64,000 bases of DNA, taken from assembly GCF_000521215.1 (NCBI RefSeq), contig NZ_KI928941.1, positions 77,362 to 141,361 of the forward strand, written 5' to 3'. Made by a program: the position numbers and the translations under genes. Positions 18,000 to 26,875 of the stretch are shown in pieces (the first letter of the stretch is position 1; each line of letters begins with the position of its first letter). The notes below the pieces were generated by a model. That model did not search any database. It saw nothing but the letters and a program-made list of their open reading frames with translations, and was not told where the DNA came from. Source of the DNA: Labrenzia sp. DG1229 (GTDB lineage Bacteria > Pseudomonadota > Alphaproteobacteria > Rhizobiales > Stappiaceae).

Positions 18000-18538
18000 C
18001 TACCGACAAAAATGACACTTCCTCAAGAGCACAGTTCATTCTGTACTGGGGCGATATGGGCACCCAGTGGGGCGTCAATCGCTCGGTGGCCCAGATACAC
18101 GCGCTGCTCTACCTCAGCACCGACCCGCTCAATGCCGAACAGATTTCCGAGGAGCTCGGAATTGCGCGGTCCAATGTCTCCAACTCCCTGAAGGAACTTG
18201 TGGGCTGGCGGTTGATCCAGCGGGTTCCCGTAGCCGGTGACCGGCGGGAGCACTTTGTCGCGGAAACCGACGTATGGGAAATGGCTCTGCTGATTGCCAG
18301 GGGCCGCAAGGAACGCGAGATCGACCCCGCCATTCGCGCGATCGACATGTGCGTCACCCAGGCGGAAACCGAAACCAAGCTCGATCCCGCGGTGCTTTCC
18401 CGGATGCATGCGATGCAGGATTTTCTGGCTACTGCCGACAAGTGGTCGAACCAGATGCTGAGCGTACCGAAATCGAACCTCTCCGCGTTGATGAAGATGG
18501 GCACCAAGGTTTTGACTCTTTTGAAGGTCGGCCGCTGA
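17990..18538 (+). CDS. GbsR/MarR-family transcriptional regulator
   Basis: This 182-residue protein begins with the GbsR-like opening FILYWGDMGTQWGVNRSVAQIHALLYL. Its winged helix follows (LNAEQISEELGIARSNVSNSLKEL, then RRVPVAGDRREHFVAE-type wing text). GbsR proteins are MarR relatives known from choline/betaine control, but no betaine genes lie nearby. The next genes, DUF4166 and a TIGR01777 epimerase, begin 75 bases downstream and carry a copy of its probable operator, so they are the likely targets. Confidence 0.85.
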   Translation: MTETTDKNDTSSRAQFILYWGDMGTQWGVNRSVAQIHALLYLSTDPLNAEQISEELGIARSNVSNSLKELVGWRLIQRVPVAGDRREHFVAETDVWEMALLIARGRKEREIDPAIRAIDMCVTQAETETKLDPAVLSRMHAMQDFLATADKWSNQMLSVPKSNLSALMKMGTKVLTLLKVGR

Positions 18539-18570
18539 AAAACGGATTAGGCATTTTTTTTACAAACCAA

Positions 18571-18588
18571 TTTCTTTCTTTACAGAAA
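18571..18588 (+). promoter_or_regulatory. Second copy of the GbsR operator
   Basis: TTTCTTTCTTTACAGAAA matches the perfect palindrome at 17982-17999 in 15 of 18 positions. It lies 25 bases before the DUF4166 start, between regulator and target, which supports control by the GbsR-like protein. Confidence 0.55.
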
Positions 18589-18613
18589 CAACGGATATGA
18601 CAGGAAGAACGTT

Positions 18614-19264
18614 ATGATACAGGCTTGCCACCAAATCCATCCTCAGGAAGTTGTTCCCGATTATCGTTTCCACGATCTTGTCGGTGAAAAAGCATGGAAC
18701 ACGCTCCCGGTATCCGTCCGCCGTCGCTTCGGCAAGCGCCTGAAGGGCGGCGCAAGTGTTGTCTATCAGGGTGTCGTTGTTTCAATGCGCAGGAACCTTG
18801 CCGGTTTCCTCTTGTCACAACTTGCCAGGCTCATTGGTGGGCCACTTCCCCACGACCTGTCATCCGTCCGGCAACCGGCGGTGGTGTCGGTGACGGAGGA
18901 TTGCGCTGGCGACGGCCAGTTCTGGATACGTCAATATGGCCGGGCATCCGGGTTCCCGCAGGTCATACATAGTTCCAAGAGGTTCTCCGGCCCGACCGGC
19001 ATTGAAGAATACATCGGCGCGGGATTGGGAATAGCGCTGCGCGTCGGCATCAACCAGAACGGTCTGAGTTTCAAGAGCGATCACTATTTCCTGCAGATCC
19101 GAAACAGGAAACTGCGGCTTCCCGCCTGGCTCAGCCCAGGCGCGCTCACCATCAGCCACCGGGACCTCGGCGAAACGCGGTTCCTGTTTTCACTCACATT
19201 GAAAAGCCGGCTTTTCGGTGAACTCGTCCATCAGGACGCCCTCTTTCACGACATGGAGCAATAA
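18614..19264 (+). CDS. DUF4166 family protein
   Basis: This 216-residue protein belongs to DUF4166, a domain often fused to or next to saccharopine-dehydrogenase-like or SDR proteins. It has FRFPQVIHSSKRFSGPTG-like text (here GFPQVIHSSKRFSGPTGIEE) and FLLQIRNRKLRLP-like strands near the C-terminus. No enzymatic role is established. AGGAAG precedes the ATG. It is 2 bases from the membrane-anchored epimerase gene, so the two are cotranslated. Confidence 0.8.
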   Translation: MIQACHQIHPQEVVPDYRFHDLVGEKAWNTLPVSVRRRFGKRLKGGASVVYQGVVVSMRRNLAGFLLSQLARLIGGPLPHDLSSVRQPAVVSVTEDCAGDGQFWIRQYGRASGFPQVIHSSKRFSGPTGIEEYIGAGLGIALRVGINQNGLSFKSDHYFLQIRNRKLRLPAWLSPGALTISHRDLGETRFLFSLTLKSRLFGELVHQDALFHDMEQ

Positions 19265-19266
19265 CA

Positions 19267-20760
19267 ATGGAAAATCCAGTTCTCTGGACACTGATCTCCA
19301 TTCAGATCTTCATGGGTCTCTACGATACGCTGGTTCATCATGAAGGTACCGAACGGCTTGCCTGGCGCCCTTCCCAAAAGCTTGAATTGCGCCTGCACGG
19401 GGTGCGCAACTTCTTTTATGCGCTGATCTTTCTCTGCTTTGCCTGGATGGAGCCCCACGGCGCCTTCGCGATCTCACTCGGCTCTGTTCTGCTGGTTGAA
19501 GTCATCATCACGTTGTGGGACTTCGTCGAAGAGGACATGACCCGCAAACTCCCCTGGACGGAACGCATCAACCACACTTTGCTGACCCTGAACTATGGCG
19601 CGATCCTTGCGTTTCTCGCGCCTGTGCTTTGGCACTGGTCGCTTCTGCCGAGTGCAATCATCCCCGTCAGCTATGGCTGGTGGAGCGCAATGGCAACAGT
19701 GGCTGCCCTCGGCGTCGCCATTTTTTCGGCACGCGACCTGCTGGCCGCTGCCCGCAGCGAACGTATTGGGCTCGCAGACCCCGCAAATCTTGCGGAAGGT
19801 CTGCCGCCACGGCGGCATGTTCTGGTTACCGGTGGAACCGGCTTTATCGGACGTCGGCTGGTGGAAGCTCTGGTTTCGAGCGGGCATCACGTCACGGTTC
19901 TCACCCGTGACCTGCGAAATGCGGACAAGCTGGCCCATCCTGTGCGGGTGGTTACCAACCTGGACCGGATCCATGCCAGCGACCGCGTGGACGCGATCGT
20001 CAATCTTGCAGGAGATCCGATCGCAAATGGCCTCTGGACCAAAAAGAAACGTGATCGGATCATAAAGTCCCGGGTGGAGATGACCGAAGCGCTCCACAAT
20101 GTTGTCAAACGGCTGGAACACAAGCCGGAATGCCTGATCAGCGGGTCGGCTATCGGGTGGTACGGTTTGCGCGAAGAGGAAGTTCTCACCGAGGAACCCG
20201 CGCCGGCGCCCGCCTTCACGCACGAGGTGTGCGACAGATGGGAAGCTGCGGCCAATCGGATCTCTGTGGAAAACATCCGTGTTGTCGTTCTGCGCATCGG
20301 TCTTGTGCTTGGCGTTGATGACGGCATGCTCGCAAGGTTGCTCACGCCGTTCGAATTCGGCGGCGGCGGCACGATGGGTACAGGACGCCAGTGGATGTCC
20401 TGGATAGAACGGGACGACCTCATTCGCGTGATTGTTCACGCGATGGCAGACGAGAGCCTGAAAGGCAGCCTGAACGCGACAGCACCGGAACCGGTCCGCA
20501 ACAGCGAGTTCACGCGTGATCTTGCAAGCGCCCTGCACAGACCCGCGTTTTTGCATTTTCCCGCCTGGCTGTTGTCAACCTTGCTTGGCGATATGGCCCG
20601 TGAAACCATGCTCGGGAGCGTACGTGTCGCACCGGGGCGGCTCCTTGATCGTGGTTTCGTTTTTCACCATCCCGAGTTGGGTCCGATGCTGGAAAAGATC
20701 ACCGGTTCGACGCATGCGGAAACGCCTCGACTGGACCAACAGAAACACGCGGCGGTCTGA
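19267..20760 (+). CDS. TIGR01777 family NAD(P)-binding epimerase with N-terminal membrane domain
   Basis: The first 165 residues contain about four membrane segments. The remaining 330 form a Rossmann-fold extended SDR of the SDR39U1/YfcH type, beginning HVLVTGGTGFIGRRLVEALV with the GxxGxxG nucleotide motif. It continues through LISGSAIGWYG and the family-typical RIGLVLGVDDGML. YfcH-like proteins have no settled substrate. Anchoring the domain to the inner membrane, next to DUF4166, suggests action on a membrane lipid or isoprenoid, but that is inference. The length far exceeds the ~300 residues of a plain YfcH. Confidence 0.85.
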   Translation: MENPVLWTLISIQIFMGLYDTLVHHEGTERLAWRPSQKLELRLHGVRNFFYALIFLCFAWMEPHGAFAISLGSVLLVEVIITLWDFVEEDMTRKLPWTERINHTLLTLNYGAILAFLAPVLWHWSLLPSAIIPVSYGWWSAMATVAALGVAIFSARDLLAAARSERIGLADPANLAEGLPPRRHVLVTGGTGFIGRRLVEALVSSGHHVTVLTRDLRNADKLAHPVRVVTNLDRIHASDRVDAIVNLAGDPIANGLWTKKKRDRIIKSRVEMTEALHNVVKRLEHKPECLISGSAIGWYGLREEEVLTEEPAPAPAFTHEVCDRWEAAANRISVENIRVVVLRIGLVLGVDDGMLARLLTPFEFGGGGTMGTGRQWMSWIERDDLIRVIVHAMADESLKGSLNATAPEPVRNSEFTRDLASALHRPAFLHFPAWLLSTLLGDMARETMLGSVRVAPGRLLDRGFVFHHPELGPMLEKITGSTHAETPRLDQQKHAAV

Positions 20761-20848
20761 CATGATTGCACGTGGGCGGCATACCTGTGTCGTCAGATCA
20801 GGCAGCGTATTCCGAGATCGCTTTACGGAATTGGAAACCGGCGGAACG

Positions 20849-20872
20849 GGACGGCCAAAGGGCTGGCCCGTC
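20849..20872. terminator. Hairpin between convergent genes
   Basis: GGGACGGCC and GGCCCGTCC pair with one bulged base around a short AAAGGGCT loop. It lies between the convergent epimerase and secreted-protein genes and could end transcripts from both sides. No T-run follows, so this is tentative. Confidence 0.35.
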
Positions 20873-20876
20873 CTGC

Positions 20877-21434
20877 TCATTCGATGACGAGCCTCGGAAG
20901 CCAATGGCTGTCCGGATCGCCCTCCTCAAGATCCGTTTCGCCAACAGGTCTCAGATCTCCTGCCTCAGGTGGAACGCCCAACTTGTCCATGTCCATCTCG
21001 TGAAGCGTTCCCACCAGCTGATTGTCTTGTTCCGCGAGCTTGTAGTAGATCCCGTTCCAAAGGTTGACGCCGTATTCGTTTGACCCCTTCCAAACAAACA
21101 GAAGATCGTATTCCAGATCCGTGAAATCCTGCTTGGAAACAGAGCGCCGGATCTCATACGGGTATGGTACGCGGCACCAGTATTTGTCCGGTCCCTCGAA
21201 ACATTTGAAGGGTCTCATGGAAAGGAAATGGTCTGCGAAGGCCTCTTCGTGCCAGTCGATGCTGTAGGTTATGTCCTTGCTGGCGCTGTCAAAGACGATA
21301 GTCGCCACCTGATGCCTTTCACCATTCTGGTCAACCAGATTGACGGTCTTTTCGCCCCCTAGTGAAAATGCAAAAGTCGAACCGGTGTAAACACCTGAAA
21401 GAAAGAACAGAGACCAAAATACCGCAGTTTTCAT
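20877..21434 (-). CDS. Exported protein of unknown function
   Basis: This 185-residue protein starts with a Sec-type signal peptide (MKTAVFWSLFFLSGVYTGSTFAF). The mature part is rich in aromatic residues and has two cysteines close together (PFKCFEGPDKYWCRVPYPYE), which could form a disulphide in the periplasm. I do not recognise a family. The ATG at 21434 was chosen because the signal peptide begins there and a G-rich Shine-Dalgarno-like run precedes it; an upstream ATG would add 14 unlikely residues. Confidence 0.7.
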   Translation of the reverse strand: MKTAVFWSLFFLSGVYTGSTFAFSLGGEKTVNLVDQNGERHQVATIVFDSASKDITYSIDWHEEAFADHFLSMRPFKCFEGPDKYWCRVPYPYEIRRSVSKQDFTDLEYDLLFVWKGSNEYGVNLWNGIYYKLAEQDNQLVGTLHEMDMDKLGVPPEAGDLRPVGETDLEEGDPDSHWLPRLVIE

Positions 21435-21809
21435 CGTGCCCCCCAGGAAACAGTACCGGATTGCCACCACCCCCAATCACCGGTCTTGCCGCAGAGTGCG
21501 GCCTCAGGTAGACCATCCAGGATCCGGAAAGAACCTCGCCGAGAGGCAGACCAGGCAAAGCGCACATGTCTAGATATCGCGCAAATGGCGGTTTTCGCCG
21601 GGTTTTGCCATTTCTCGATCAGCCTAGCATGAGGATTGTGGCCGCCTAGTGCACTTTAGGACAAGCGTTCGAAGGGCAATGTGTTCCGGTTGATCAGGCT
21701 GCAGAATCTGTCAAGAAGCGGTTTTTGCAGAAAGCTTCGGCAAATTCGGCCAGATCAAACTGGACCGAAGCTAACCACAGGGTAAGTTTTCCGGGCGTAG
21801 GGTGTCGGC
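21435..21809. other. Intergenic region between divergent genes, nothing supported
   Basis: These 375 bases hold the promoters of the exported protein (left) and the DUF2161 gene (right). I find no convincing small gene, repeat or palindrome. Confidence 0.45.
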
Positions 21810-22484
21810 ATGGCGCGTATTTTGGAAACCGAACTCTACCTTCCGGTAAAGACTTTTCTTGTCGGACAGGGCTACGACGTGAAAGCCGAAGTCGGGGCTG
21901 CGGACGTTGTCGCCTGCCGGGGTGAGGCGGATCCCGTGATCGTCGAATTGAAGACCGGATTCACCTTGAGCCTTTTTCATCAGGCCATTGCGCGCCTGTA
22001 CATGACCGATGCGGTCTATGTCGCGGTTGCCAGGGGAACCGGGCGGCGATTTCAGCAATCGCTCAAGAGCAACACCAAACTGGCCCGGCGTCTCGGTCTC
22101 GGTTTGATGACAATCCGGCTTTCAGACAGTTTTGTCGAGGTTCATCTCGACCCCGCGCCATATGCACCGCGCAAGTCCAGGCCACGCAAGGACAGGCTGC
22201 TCAGGGAGTTTTCCCGCCGCGTGGGTGATCCCAACACCGGCGGGTCGACGCGTGTGACCCTGGTTACCGCCTACCGGCAGGATGCGCTTCGGTGCGCCTC
22301 ACATCTGGACGCCAACGGGCCGAGTCGCGGCACGGATGTGGCAAAATCAACAGGCGTTGATCGGGCGACCAGGATGATGGCCGACGACCATTACGGCTGG
22401 TTTGAACGTGTTGAGCGTGGTGTTTATGCACTGACACCCAAGGGTCGGGCAGAAACCGGAGACTTCAAGGAAGATCCGCAATAA
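21810..22484 (+). CDS. DUF2161 protein, predicted PD-(D/E)XK phosphodiesterase
   Basis: This 224-residue protein has the nuclease-like core KAEVGAADVVACRGEADPVIVELKTGF, listed here in parts: the aspartate of GAADVVA and the ExK of VIVELKTGF. These are the catalytic positions of the PD-(D/E)XK superfamily. The C-terminal third looks like a winged helix (TDVAKSTGVDRATRMMADDHY). The family is common in Rhodobacterales and Hyphomicrobiales and is uncharacterised. AGGG lies 8 bases before the ATG. No restriction or mobile genes are nearby, so a housekeeping DNA or RNA role is as likely as defence. Confidence 0.83.
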   Translation: MARILETELYLPVKTFLVGQGYDVKAEVGAADVVACRGEADPVIVELKTGFTLSLFHQAIARLYMTDAVYVAVARGTGRRFQQSLKSNTKLARRLGLGLMTIRLSDSFVEVHLDPAPYAPRKSRPRKDRLLREFSRRVGDPNTGGSTRVTLVTAYRQDALRCASHLDANGPSRGTDVAKSTGVDRATRMMADDHYGWFERVERGVYALTPKGRAETGDFKEDPQ

Positions 22485-22587
22485 ACCTCTTTCGGTCAGG
22501 CAGGCAGACGGGCTGCTGAACATCCCGGTTTTCGAACCAGTTGACGGCAGCAATGTCCATCCACGGAGTTCGGCAGCAACGTTTCCT

Positions 22588-23601
22588 TCACGTGAACTCG
22601 ACAGGTTTGCTGTTCAGGCGCTGAACGGTTTCCGGTTCCGCGCGCCGGCAGGCGACAGGTGGCAGGCCCTTGGCAATCTGGCCGAGGTCCTCCAGTGTCA
22701 GCGCGCCGATCTGGTGCAACGCTGATGCCAGTGCACCTGCACGATGCGCGGAAAAGAGAATGCCGGGAATGCTGCGAATTGGATCGCCTTCGGGAACCGG
22801 TTCCTCGGGAAAAACATCGGTTGCGATCCGCAACCGGCCGTCGTTGGCTTCCCTTGCAAGAGCGTCGAAATCGACAATTGCTGCACGGCTCAGCAGTATG
22901 AGCATTGCGTGATCCTGTATCTGCGCGAGTTTTTCACTGTCCAGAAGATACGCGTTCTCGGTCGTGATGGACGCCACGACAAAGATCACGCGACAGGTTT
23001 GCAGCACCTTGTCCAGCGGCGCGGGGTGAACACCAAGCCGACGCAGGTGATTGTCCGGCAACCAGGGATCATATGCCAATATGTCGGCCTGGAAGGGAGC
23101 AAGCAGCTTGTGCAGCGCCTTTCCCAGATCTCCAAAACCGATGAATCCGATCCGGCTTCCGGTAAGCAACTCGGCATCGGCGTTGCCTTCAAGACCGTAT
23201 TTCTCCTGCCCGGTCAGAAAATCACCATGGCTGGTGTGAACACCGCGTGCCAGTGATAGCGCCATGCACAAACCGATTTCCGCGACAGGCAACGCGAAAA
23301 CCGAGGCGGGTGTCAGAACGTGGATTCCGCGTTGAAAACAGCTGCCATAGTCAATGTTCGGGAGAAAATTGGTTTCCACGTTGACGATTGCCTTGAGACC
23401 GGGTGCCTGCGCTAGGCGATCCGCCCCCATGGGTTGCTGGCTGATCAGGACATCGGTCGTCGGCAGATGGCGCAGGTAGGCTTGTTTCCTGTCGGCTGGG
23501 TCAATCTCAACCACCTGAAATTCCGAATAAAACCTGTCCCTGTCCGCATCGCTGAAGATCTCCTCGGTTCTGCGTGGGGCCGGATCGTATAGAATGCGCA
23601 T
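22588..23601 (-). CDS. NAD-dependent D-2-hydroxyacid dehydrogenase family protein
   Basis: This 337-residue protein has the nucleotide-binding segment IGFIGFGDLGKALHKLL near residue 150 and the catalytic-domain layout of D-isomer-specific 2-hydroxyacid dehydrogenases. It ends in LFSAHRAGALASALHQIG, where the catalytic histidine falls. It would interconvert a 2-hydroxy acid and 2-oxo acid. It is divergent from a LacI regulator of a sugar-uptake cluster, so its substrate may be a sugar acid. GAGAGGAGC before the ATG at 23601 fixes the start; an upstream extension would run into the LacI gene. Confidence 0.83.
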   Translation of the reverse strand: MRILYDPAPRRTEEIFSDADRDRFYSEFQVVEIDPADRKQAYLRHLPTTDVLISQQPMGADRLAQAPGLKAIVNVETNFLPNIDYGSCFQRGIHVLTPASVFALPVAEIGLCMALSLARGVHTSHGDFLTGQEKYGLEGNADAELLTGSRIGFIGFGDLGKALHKLLAPFQADILAYDPWLPDNHLRRLGVHPAPLDKVLQTCRVIFVVASITTENAYLLDSEKLAQIQDHAMLILLSRAAIVDFDALAREANDGRLRIATDVFPEEPVPEGDPIRSIPGILFSAHRAGALASALHQIGALTLEDLGQIAKGLPPVACRRAEPETVQRLNSKPVEFT

Positions 23602-23633
23602 CACCGCTCCTCTCGAAAAACGATTTACAACAT

Positions 23634-23643
23634 AAAACGTTTT
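23634..23643. promoter_or_regulatory. LacI-type operator candidate
   Basis: AAAACGTTTT is a perfect palindrome with the central CG typical of LacI-family sites. It lies in the 73-base gap between the divergent dehydrogenase and LacI genes, in AT-rich DNA (TAAAACGTTTTTTC). A related half-site, AAAAACG, lies at 23616-23622. Confidence 0.6.
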
Positions 23644-23674
23644 TTCTAACATAAGTGCAAGGAGGAGGGCATTG

Positions 23675-24763
23675 ATGTCCGGCAAGACTGAAAAAAGGCA
23701 GTCGGGAGCGAGACCGTCCATTCGCGACGTCGCGCGACAAGCGGGCGTTTCACCCGGATGCGTTTCCAATGTGATCAATGGCAGGCGACGCAATGACGAC
23801 CCGATCGGACGTGCCGTCTTGCAGGCCGTGCGTGAACTCGGCTATCGCCGCAACACGATGGCGTCCAACCTGAGGCGCAGCCAGAGCCGGATCATCGGCC
23901 TTGTCATTCCCAACTTCGAAAACCCGTTTTTTGCAGAACTTGTCGCAAAACTCGAGCATTGTGCGGAAGCCACCAACTACCGGATTGTCGCAACCTCCAG
24001 CCGCGAAGATCCGGAAATCGAAGCCCGTGAAATAGACGAACTGGTTGGTTGGCGGGTCGCCGGAGTTCTCCTCATTCCATCGCTTCAATCACGTTCATCG
24101 GAGCTGATCGGATCAAGCGAAACACCTTTTCTGGTTCTCGACCGTCTGCTTCAGAACTCAGGCGCGGACAGCGTTGGCGTGAACAACGCGGATGCCAGCG
24201 CGATGATGATGCAACAGCTCTTCGATGCCGGGCATAACCGTATTTTGGTCGCCTATCTTGGGGACGGACTTGACAACGTCGCCGAACGGCTTGCCGGTGT
24301 TCGAAAGGCCGTTGCCGACCATGGACAGAAGGTTGTTGTCGACTACCTGCCGACAGGCGACAGCGTCGGCGGAGCTCGGTCGGCCCTGGAAGAATATCTC
24401 GATAACAATCCGGCACCCGGCGCTGTCTTTTGCCTGTTCAACACCGCCACGCTGGCGAGTTTCGGCCTCCTCCAGGAGCGAGGACATGTCCTGGGGAAGG
24501 ATACCGCACTGGCAGGTTTCGACGACAGTGCCTGGATGGCGCACGTCTACCCGCCGGTTGCCGCAATTGTTCAGCCCGTGGATGAGATTGCCAGGACCGC
24601 CTGGGAGCGGCTGTTGGCCCGAATAGAAGGTGACACGTCGCCCCCGGCGACTGTCCGTATCAATTGCAGGCTCGAAGCCAGGGGGACGTTGATCCCTTCG
24701 CAGTTCGAAGCCGGTTGGAAGAAAACTGTCGGCGGCTACGCGGCCGGCAGAAACAGAAGGTGA
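23675..24763 (+). CDS. LacI-family transcriptional regulator
   Basis: This 362-residue regulator has an N-terminal HTH (SIRDVARQAGVSPGCVSNVINGRR) and hinge, then a periplasmic-binding-protein-like sensor domain starting RIIGLVIPNFENPFFAELV. LacI proteins of this layout bind a sugar or sugar phosphate. It has GGAGGAGGG before the ATG at 23675. The palindrome at 23634-23643 lies in the divergent promoter, and the substrate-binding protein gene of a sugar ABC transporter starts 44 bases downstream, making it the likely controller of both directions. Confidence 0.9.
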   Translation: MSGKTEKRQSGARPSIRDVARQAGVSPGCVSNVINGRRRNDDPIGRAVLQAVRELGYRRNTMASNLRRSQSRIIGLVIPNFENPFFAELVAKLEHCAEATNYRIVATSSREDPEIEAREIDELVGWRVAGVLLIPSLQSRSSELIGSSETPFLVLDRLLQNSGADSVGVNNADASAMMMQQLFDAGHNRILVAYLGDGLDNVAERLAGVRKAVADHGQKVVVDYLPTGDSVGGARSALEEYLDNNPAPGAVFCLFNTATLASFGLLQERGHVLGKDTALAGFDDSAWMAHVYPPVAAIVQPVDEIARTAWERLLARIEGDTSPPATVRINCRLEARGTLIPSQFEAGWKKTVGGYAAGRNRR

Positions 24764-24807
24764 CGCAGAAGCGCCGGTATGCAGAGACGAAAAGTGGAGG
24801 AAAGCAA

Positions 24808-25755
24808 ATGTTCAAGAAATTGACCGTAACTGCCTTCGTGGCATTGCTCGCCGTTCCGGCTCAGGCTGAAACGTACGGTGTTCTGATGAAAACCCTGTCC
24901 AATCCGTTCTGGGGTGCGATGGAACTCGGTGTCAGGGATGGCGCCAGCGAGGCTGGTGTGGAGTATTACCTTCAGGCAGTTGAAAGCGACCAGGCCGCTG
25001 AGCCGCAGCTGAATGTCTGCAACACGATGCTGGAGCGCCAGCCGGATGCGATGATCACCGCCGCGATCAATTCCACCATCCTGCTCCCCTGCCTGAAACG
25101 CGCGACCGAAATGGGCATCCCCGTCGTCGACCTCGATGGCAACCTTGACCACAAGATCGCAACAGATGCAGGGGTCGATATCGCCTTCTCCATCGGCTCG
25201 GACAATGTCGCAGCAGGTGCACAGGGAGCAGAATGGCTGGTCAGCCAGGTTGGTGCGGACGCAAAGGGACCGATCCTTGTGATAGAAGGTCTTTCAGGCA
25301 ACGTCACCGGTCAGAAACGGGCTAACGGCTTTTCTGAAAAACTTGCCGAACTGGCACCCGGATTGGAAATCGTGGCGTCGCTGCCTGGCGACTGGGACCG
25401 CGGCAAGGCAGCCAACATCACCAACGATATTCTGACCGCCAATCCGGAACTTGTGGCCATCTTTGCCGCCAATGACGGCATGGCCCTGGGAGCGGTTGAA
25501 ACGGTCTATGCAGCCGGAAAAGGCGATCAGGTGACCGTGATTGGCGTCGATGGCAACTCGGATGCGGTGAAATCGATCAAGTCCGGACGTCTCAACGCGT
25601 CCGTTGCGCAGTTGCCCTACCTCGTCGGCAAGCAGGCGGTCGAAATGGTCAAGGCCGGCGGTGAGCAACCTGACTGGGTTTATGTGCCTACCATGGTTTT
25701 GACCAAGGAAGTCCTTGAAGGCGGTTCCGACCCGATGCTCGAATACGTCAAGTAA
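24808..25755 (+). CDS. Sugar ABC transporter substrate-binding protein (FrcB/RbsB-like)
   Basis: This 315-residue periplasmic protein has a signal peptide (MFKKLTVTAFVALLAVPAQA) and the type I sugar-binding fold of RbsB/FrcB: TLSNPFWGAMELGV opens the first lobe, and LAIFAANDGMALGAVE-like text (VAIFAANDGMALGAVE) sits in the second. It binds a monosaccharide and delivers it to the permease. GGAGG is 7 bases before the ATG. It is followed by a perfect hairpin before the permease gene, an arrangement that often keeps the binding protein more abundant than the membrane parts. Confidence 0.9.
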   Translation: MFKKLTVTAFVALLAVPAQAETYGVLMKTLSNPFWGAMELGVRDGASEAGVEYYLQAVESDQAAEPQLNVCNTMLERQPDAMITAAINSTILLPCLKRATEMGIPVVDLDGNLDHKIATDAGVDIAFSIGSDNVAAGAQGAEWLVSQVGADAKGPILVIEGLSGNVTGQKRANGFSEKLAELAPGLEIVASLPGDWDRGKAANITNDILTANPELVAIFAANDGMALGAVETVYAAGKGDQVTVIGVDGNSDAVKSIKSGRLNASVAQLPYLVGKQAVEMVKAGGEQPDWVYVPTMVLTKEVLEGGSDPMLEYVK

Positions 25756-25784
25756 CAGCAACAATGCGGGCCCCCGGGGTCAAC

Positions 25785-25814
25785 GGATGTTCAATCGAAA
25801 TCGATTGAACATCC
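25785..25814 (+). promoter_or_regulatory. Perfect inverted repeat between binding-protein and permease genes
   Basis: GGATGTTCAATCGA is followed, after two A bases, by its exact complement TCGATTGAACATCC: 14 bp per arm. As RNA it would form a stable stem with a 6-base loop. It could protect the binding-protein mRNA 3' end or partly terminate transcription. A downstream run AAAAGTTTTTC is short. Confidence 0.65.
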
Positions 25815-25903
25815 AAAAGTTTTTCGGTTCTCAAGCGATAGTGCATCTTCGCGCGTTTGTTTGAACGAAAGACACTCTAGGCCCGCATTTATCGGGTAGG
25901 CAT

Positions 25904-26875
25904 ATGCTGAAATTTCTCGAAAGAACGCACGTTCGCGTTGAATCGCTCGCGGTGCTCCTGGCACTGATCATCGTCATGGCATTTCTGTCTCCGGTGACCG
26001 GTTCGGGCGTACGGGTCTTTTTGACCGCGAACAACTTCTTCAACATCATCCTGGCCAGCGCCACGTTTGGCATTCTGGCGATCGGTGCCACATTCGTCAT
26101 AAGCTCGGCAGGGATCGATCTGTCTCTCGGTTCTGTTCTCGGCCTGGCATCGGTTACGGGAGCGGCACTGGTCGTGACGCTCGAATTGCCCTGGTACTTT
26201 GCAATCATCGGTTCGCTCATGGCAGGCGCCGCAGCGGGTGCTGTCAACGGCTTCATCATCACGCGAGGACATGTTCCCGCTTTCATCGTTACCCTCGGCA
26301 TGCTCGGGATCGCGCGTGGACTGGCACTGATCATCTCAAGCGGCCGGGGCATTTACGGGTTGCCGGAAGAGATCCTGTTTCTGGGTCAGGCCCGCCCGTT
26401 TGGCGTCCCGACACCTGTTTTCATCATGCTGTTTGTCGCCCTGGCCTCGCATTACGTCCTCGCGCACACTCCGTTCGGGCATCACACCCTCGCACTTGGC
26501 GACAACGAGAATTCGGCCCGGGCCACAGGTATTAACATCCGCCGTCAACGCATGTTGCTCTATACGATTTCGGGACTGATGGCGGGGATCGCCGGCCTGA
26601 TCTTCACAGCGCGCGTGAACACCGGAGACCCGACAGCCGGCCTGAACTACGAGCTTCTGGCCATTACCGCGGCCATCATCGGTGGAACCAACCTATTCGG
26701 CGGGCGCGGCTCGATCCTCGGGACCATGATCGGCGCCCTGATCATGGGGGTTCTGCAAAATGGCCTCAACCTCATGGCCGTACAGGCTTACTACCAGCAG
26801 ATGGCAATTGGTGCCGTTCTGATCGCCGCAGTCTGGCTCGACCAGATCCGGACCAGAGGGAGGTCGTTGCAATGA
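25904..26875 (+). CDS. Sugar ABC transporter permease (FrcC/RbsC-like)
   Basis: This 323-residue inner-membrane protein has about nine hydrophobic segments. The family motif GIDLSLGSVLGLASV follows the second, and AVIIGGTNLFGGRGSILGT-like text (AAIIGGTNLFGGRGSILGT) forms the ATPase-contacting loop. It works with the binding protein upstream and the ATPase downstream, whose ATG overlaps its stop by four bases. GGGTAGG precedes the ATG. Confidence 0.9.
   Translation: MLKFLERTHVRVESLAVLLALIIVMAFLSPVTGSGVRVFLTANNFFNIILASATFGILAIGATFVISSAGIDLSLGSVLGLASVTGAALVVTLELPWYFAIIGSLMAGAAAGAVNGFIITRGHVPAFIVTLGMLGIARGLALIISSGRGIYGLPEEILFLGQARPFGVPTPVFIMLFVALASHYVLAHTPFGHHTLALGDNENSARATGINIRRQRMLLYTISGLMAGIAGLIFTARVNTGDPTAGLNYELLAITAAIIGGTNLFGGRGSILGTMIGALIMGVLQNGLNLMAVQAYYQQMAIGAVLIAAVWLDQIRTRGRSLQ

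Noticed and set aside
19474-20556. Long minus-strand open frame opposite the TIGR01777 epimerase
   Set aside because: The plus-strand gene has a full Rossmann motif and membrane domain; the antisense frame has no recognisable product.
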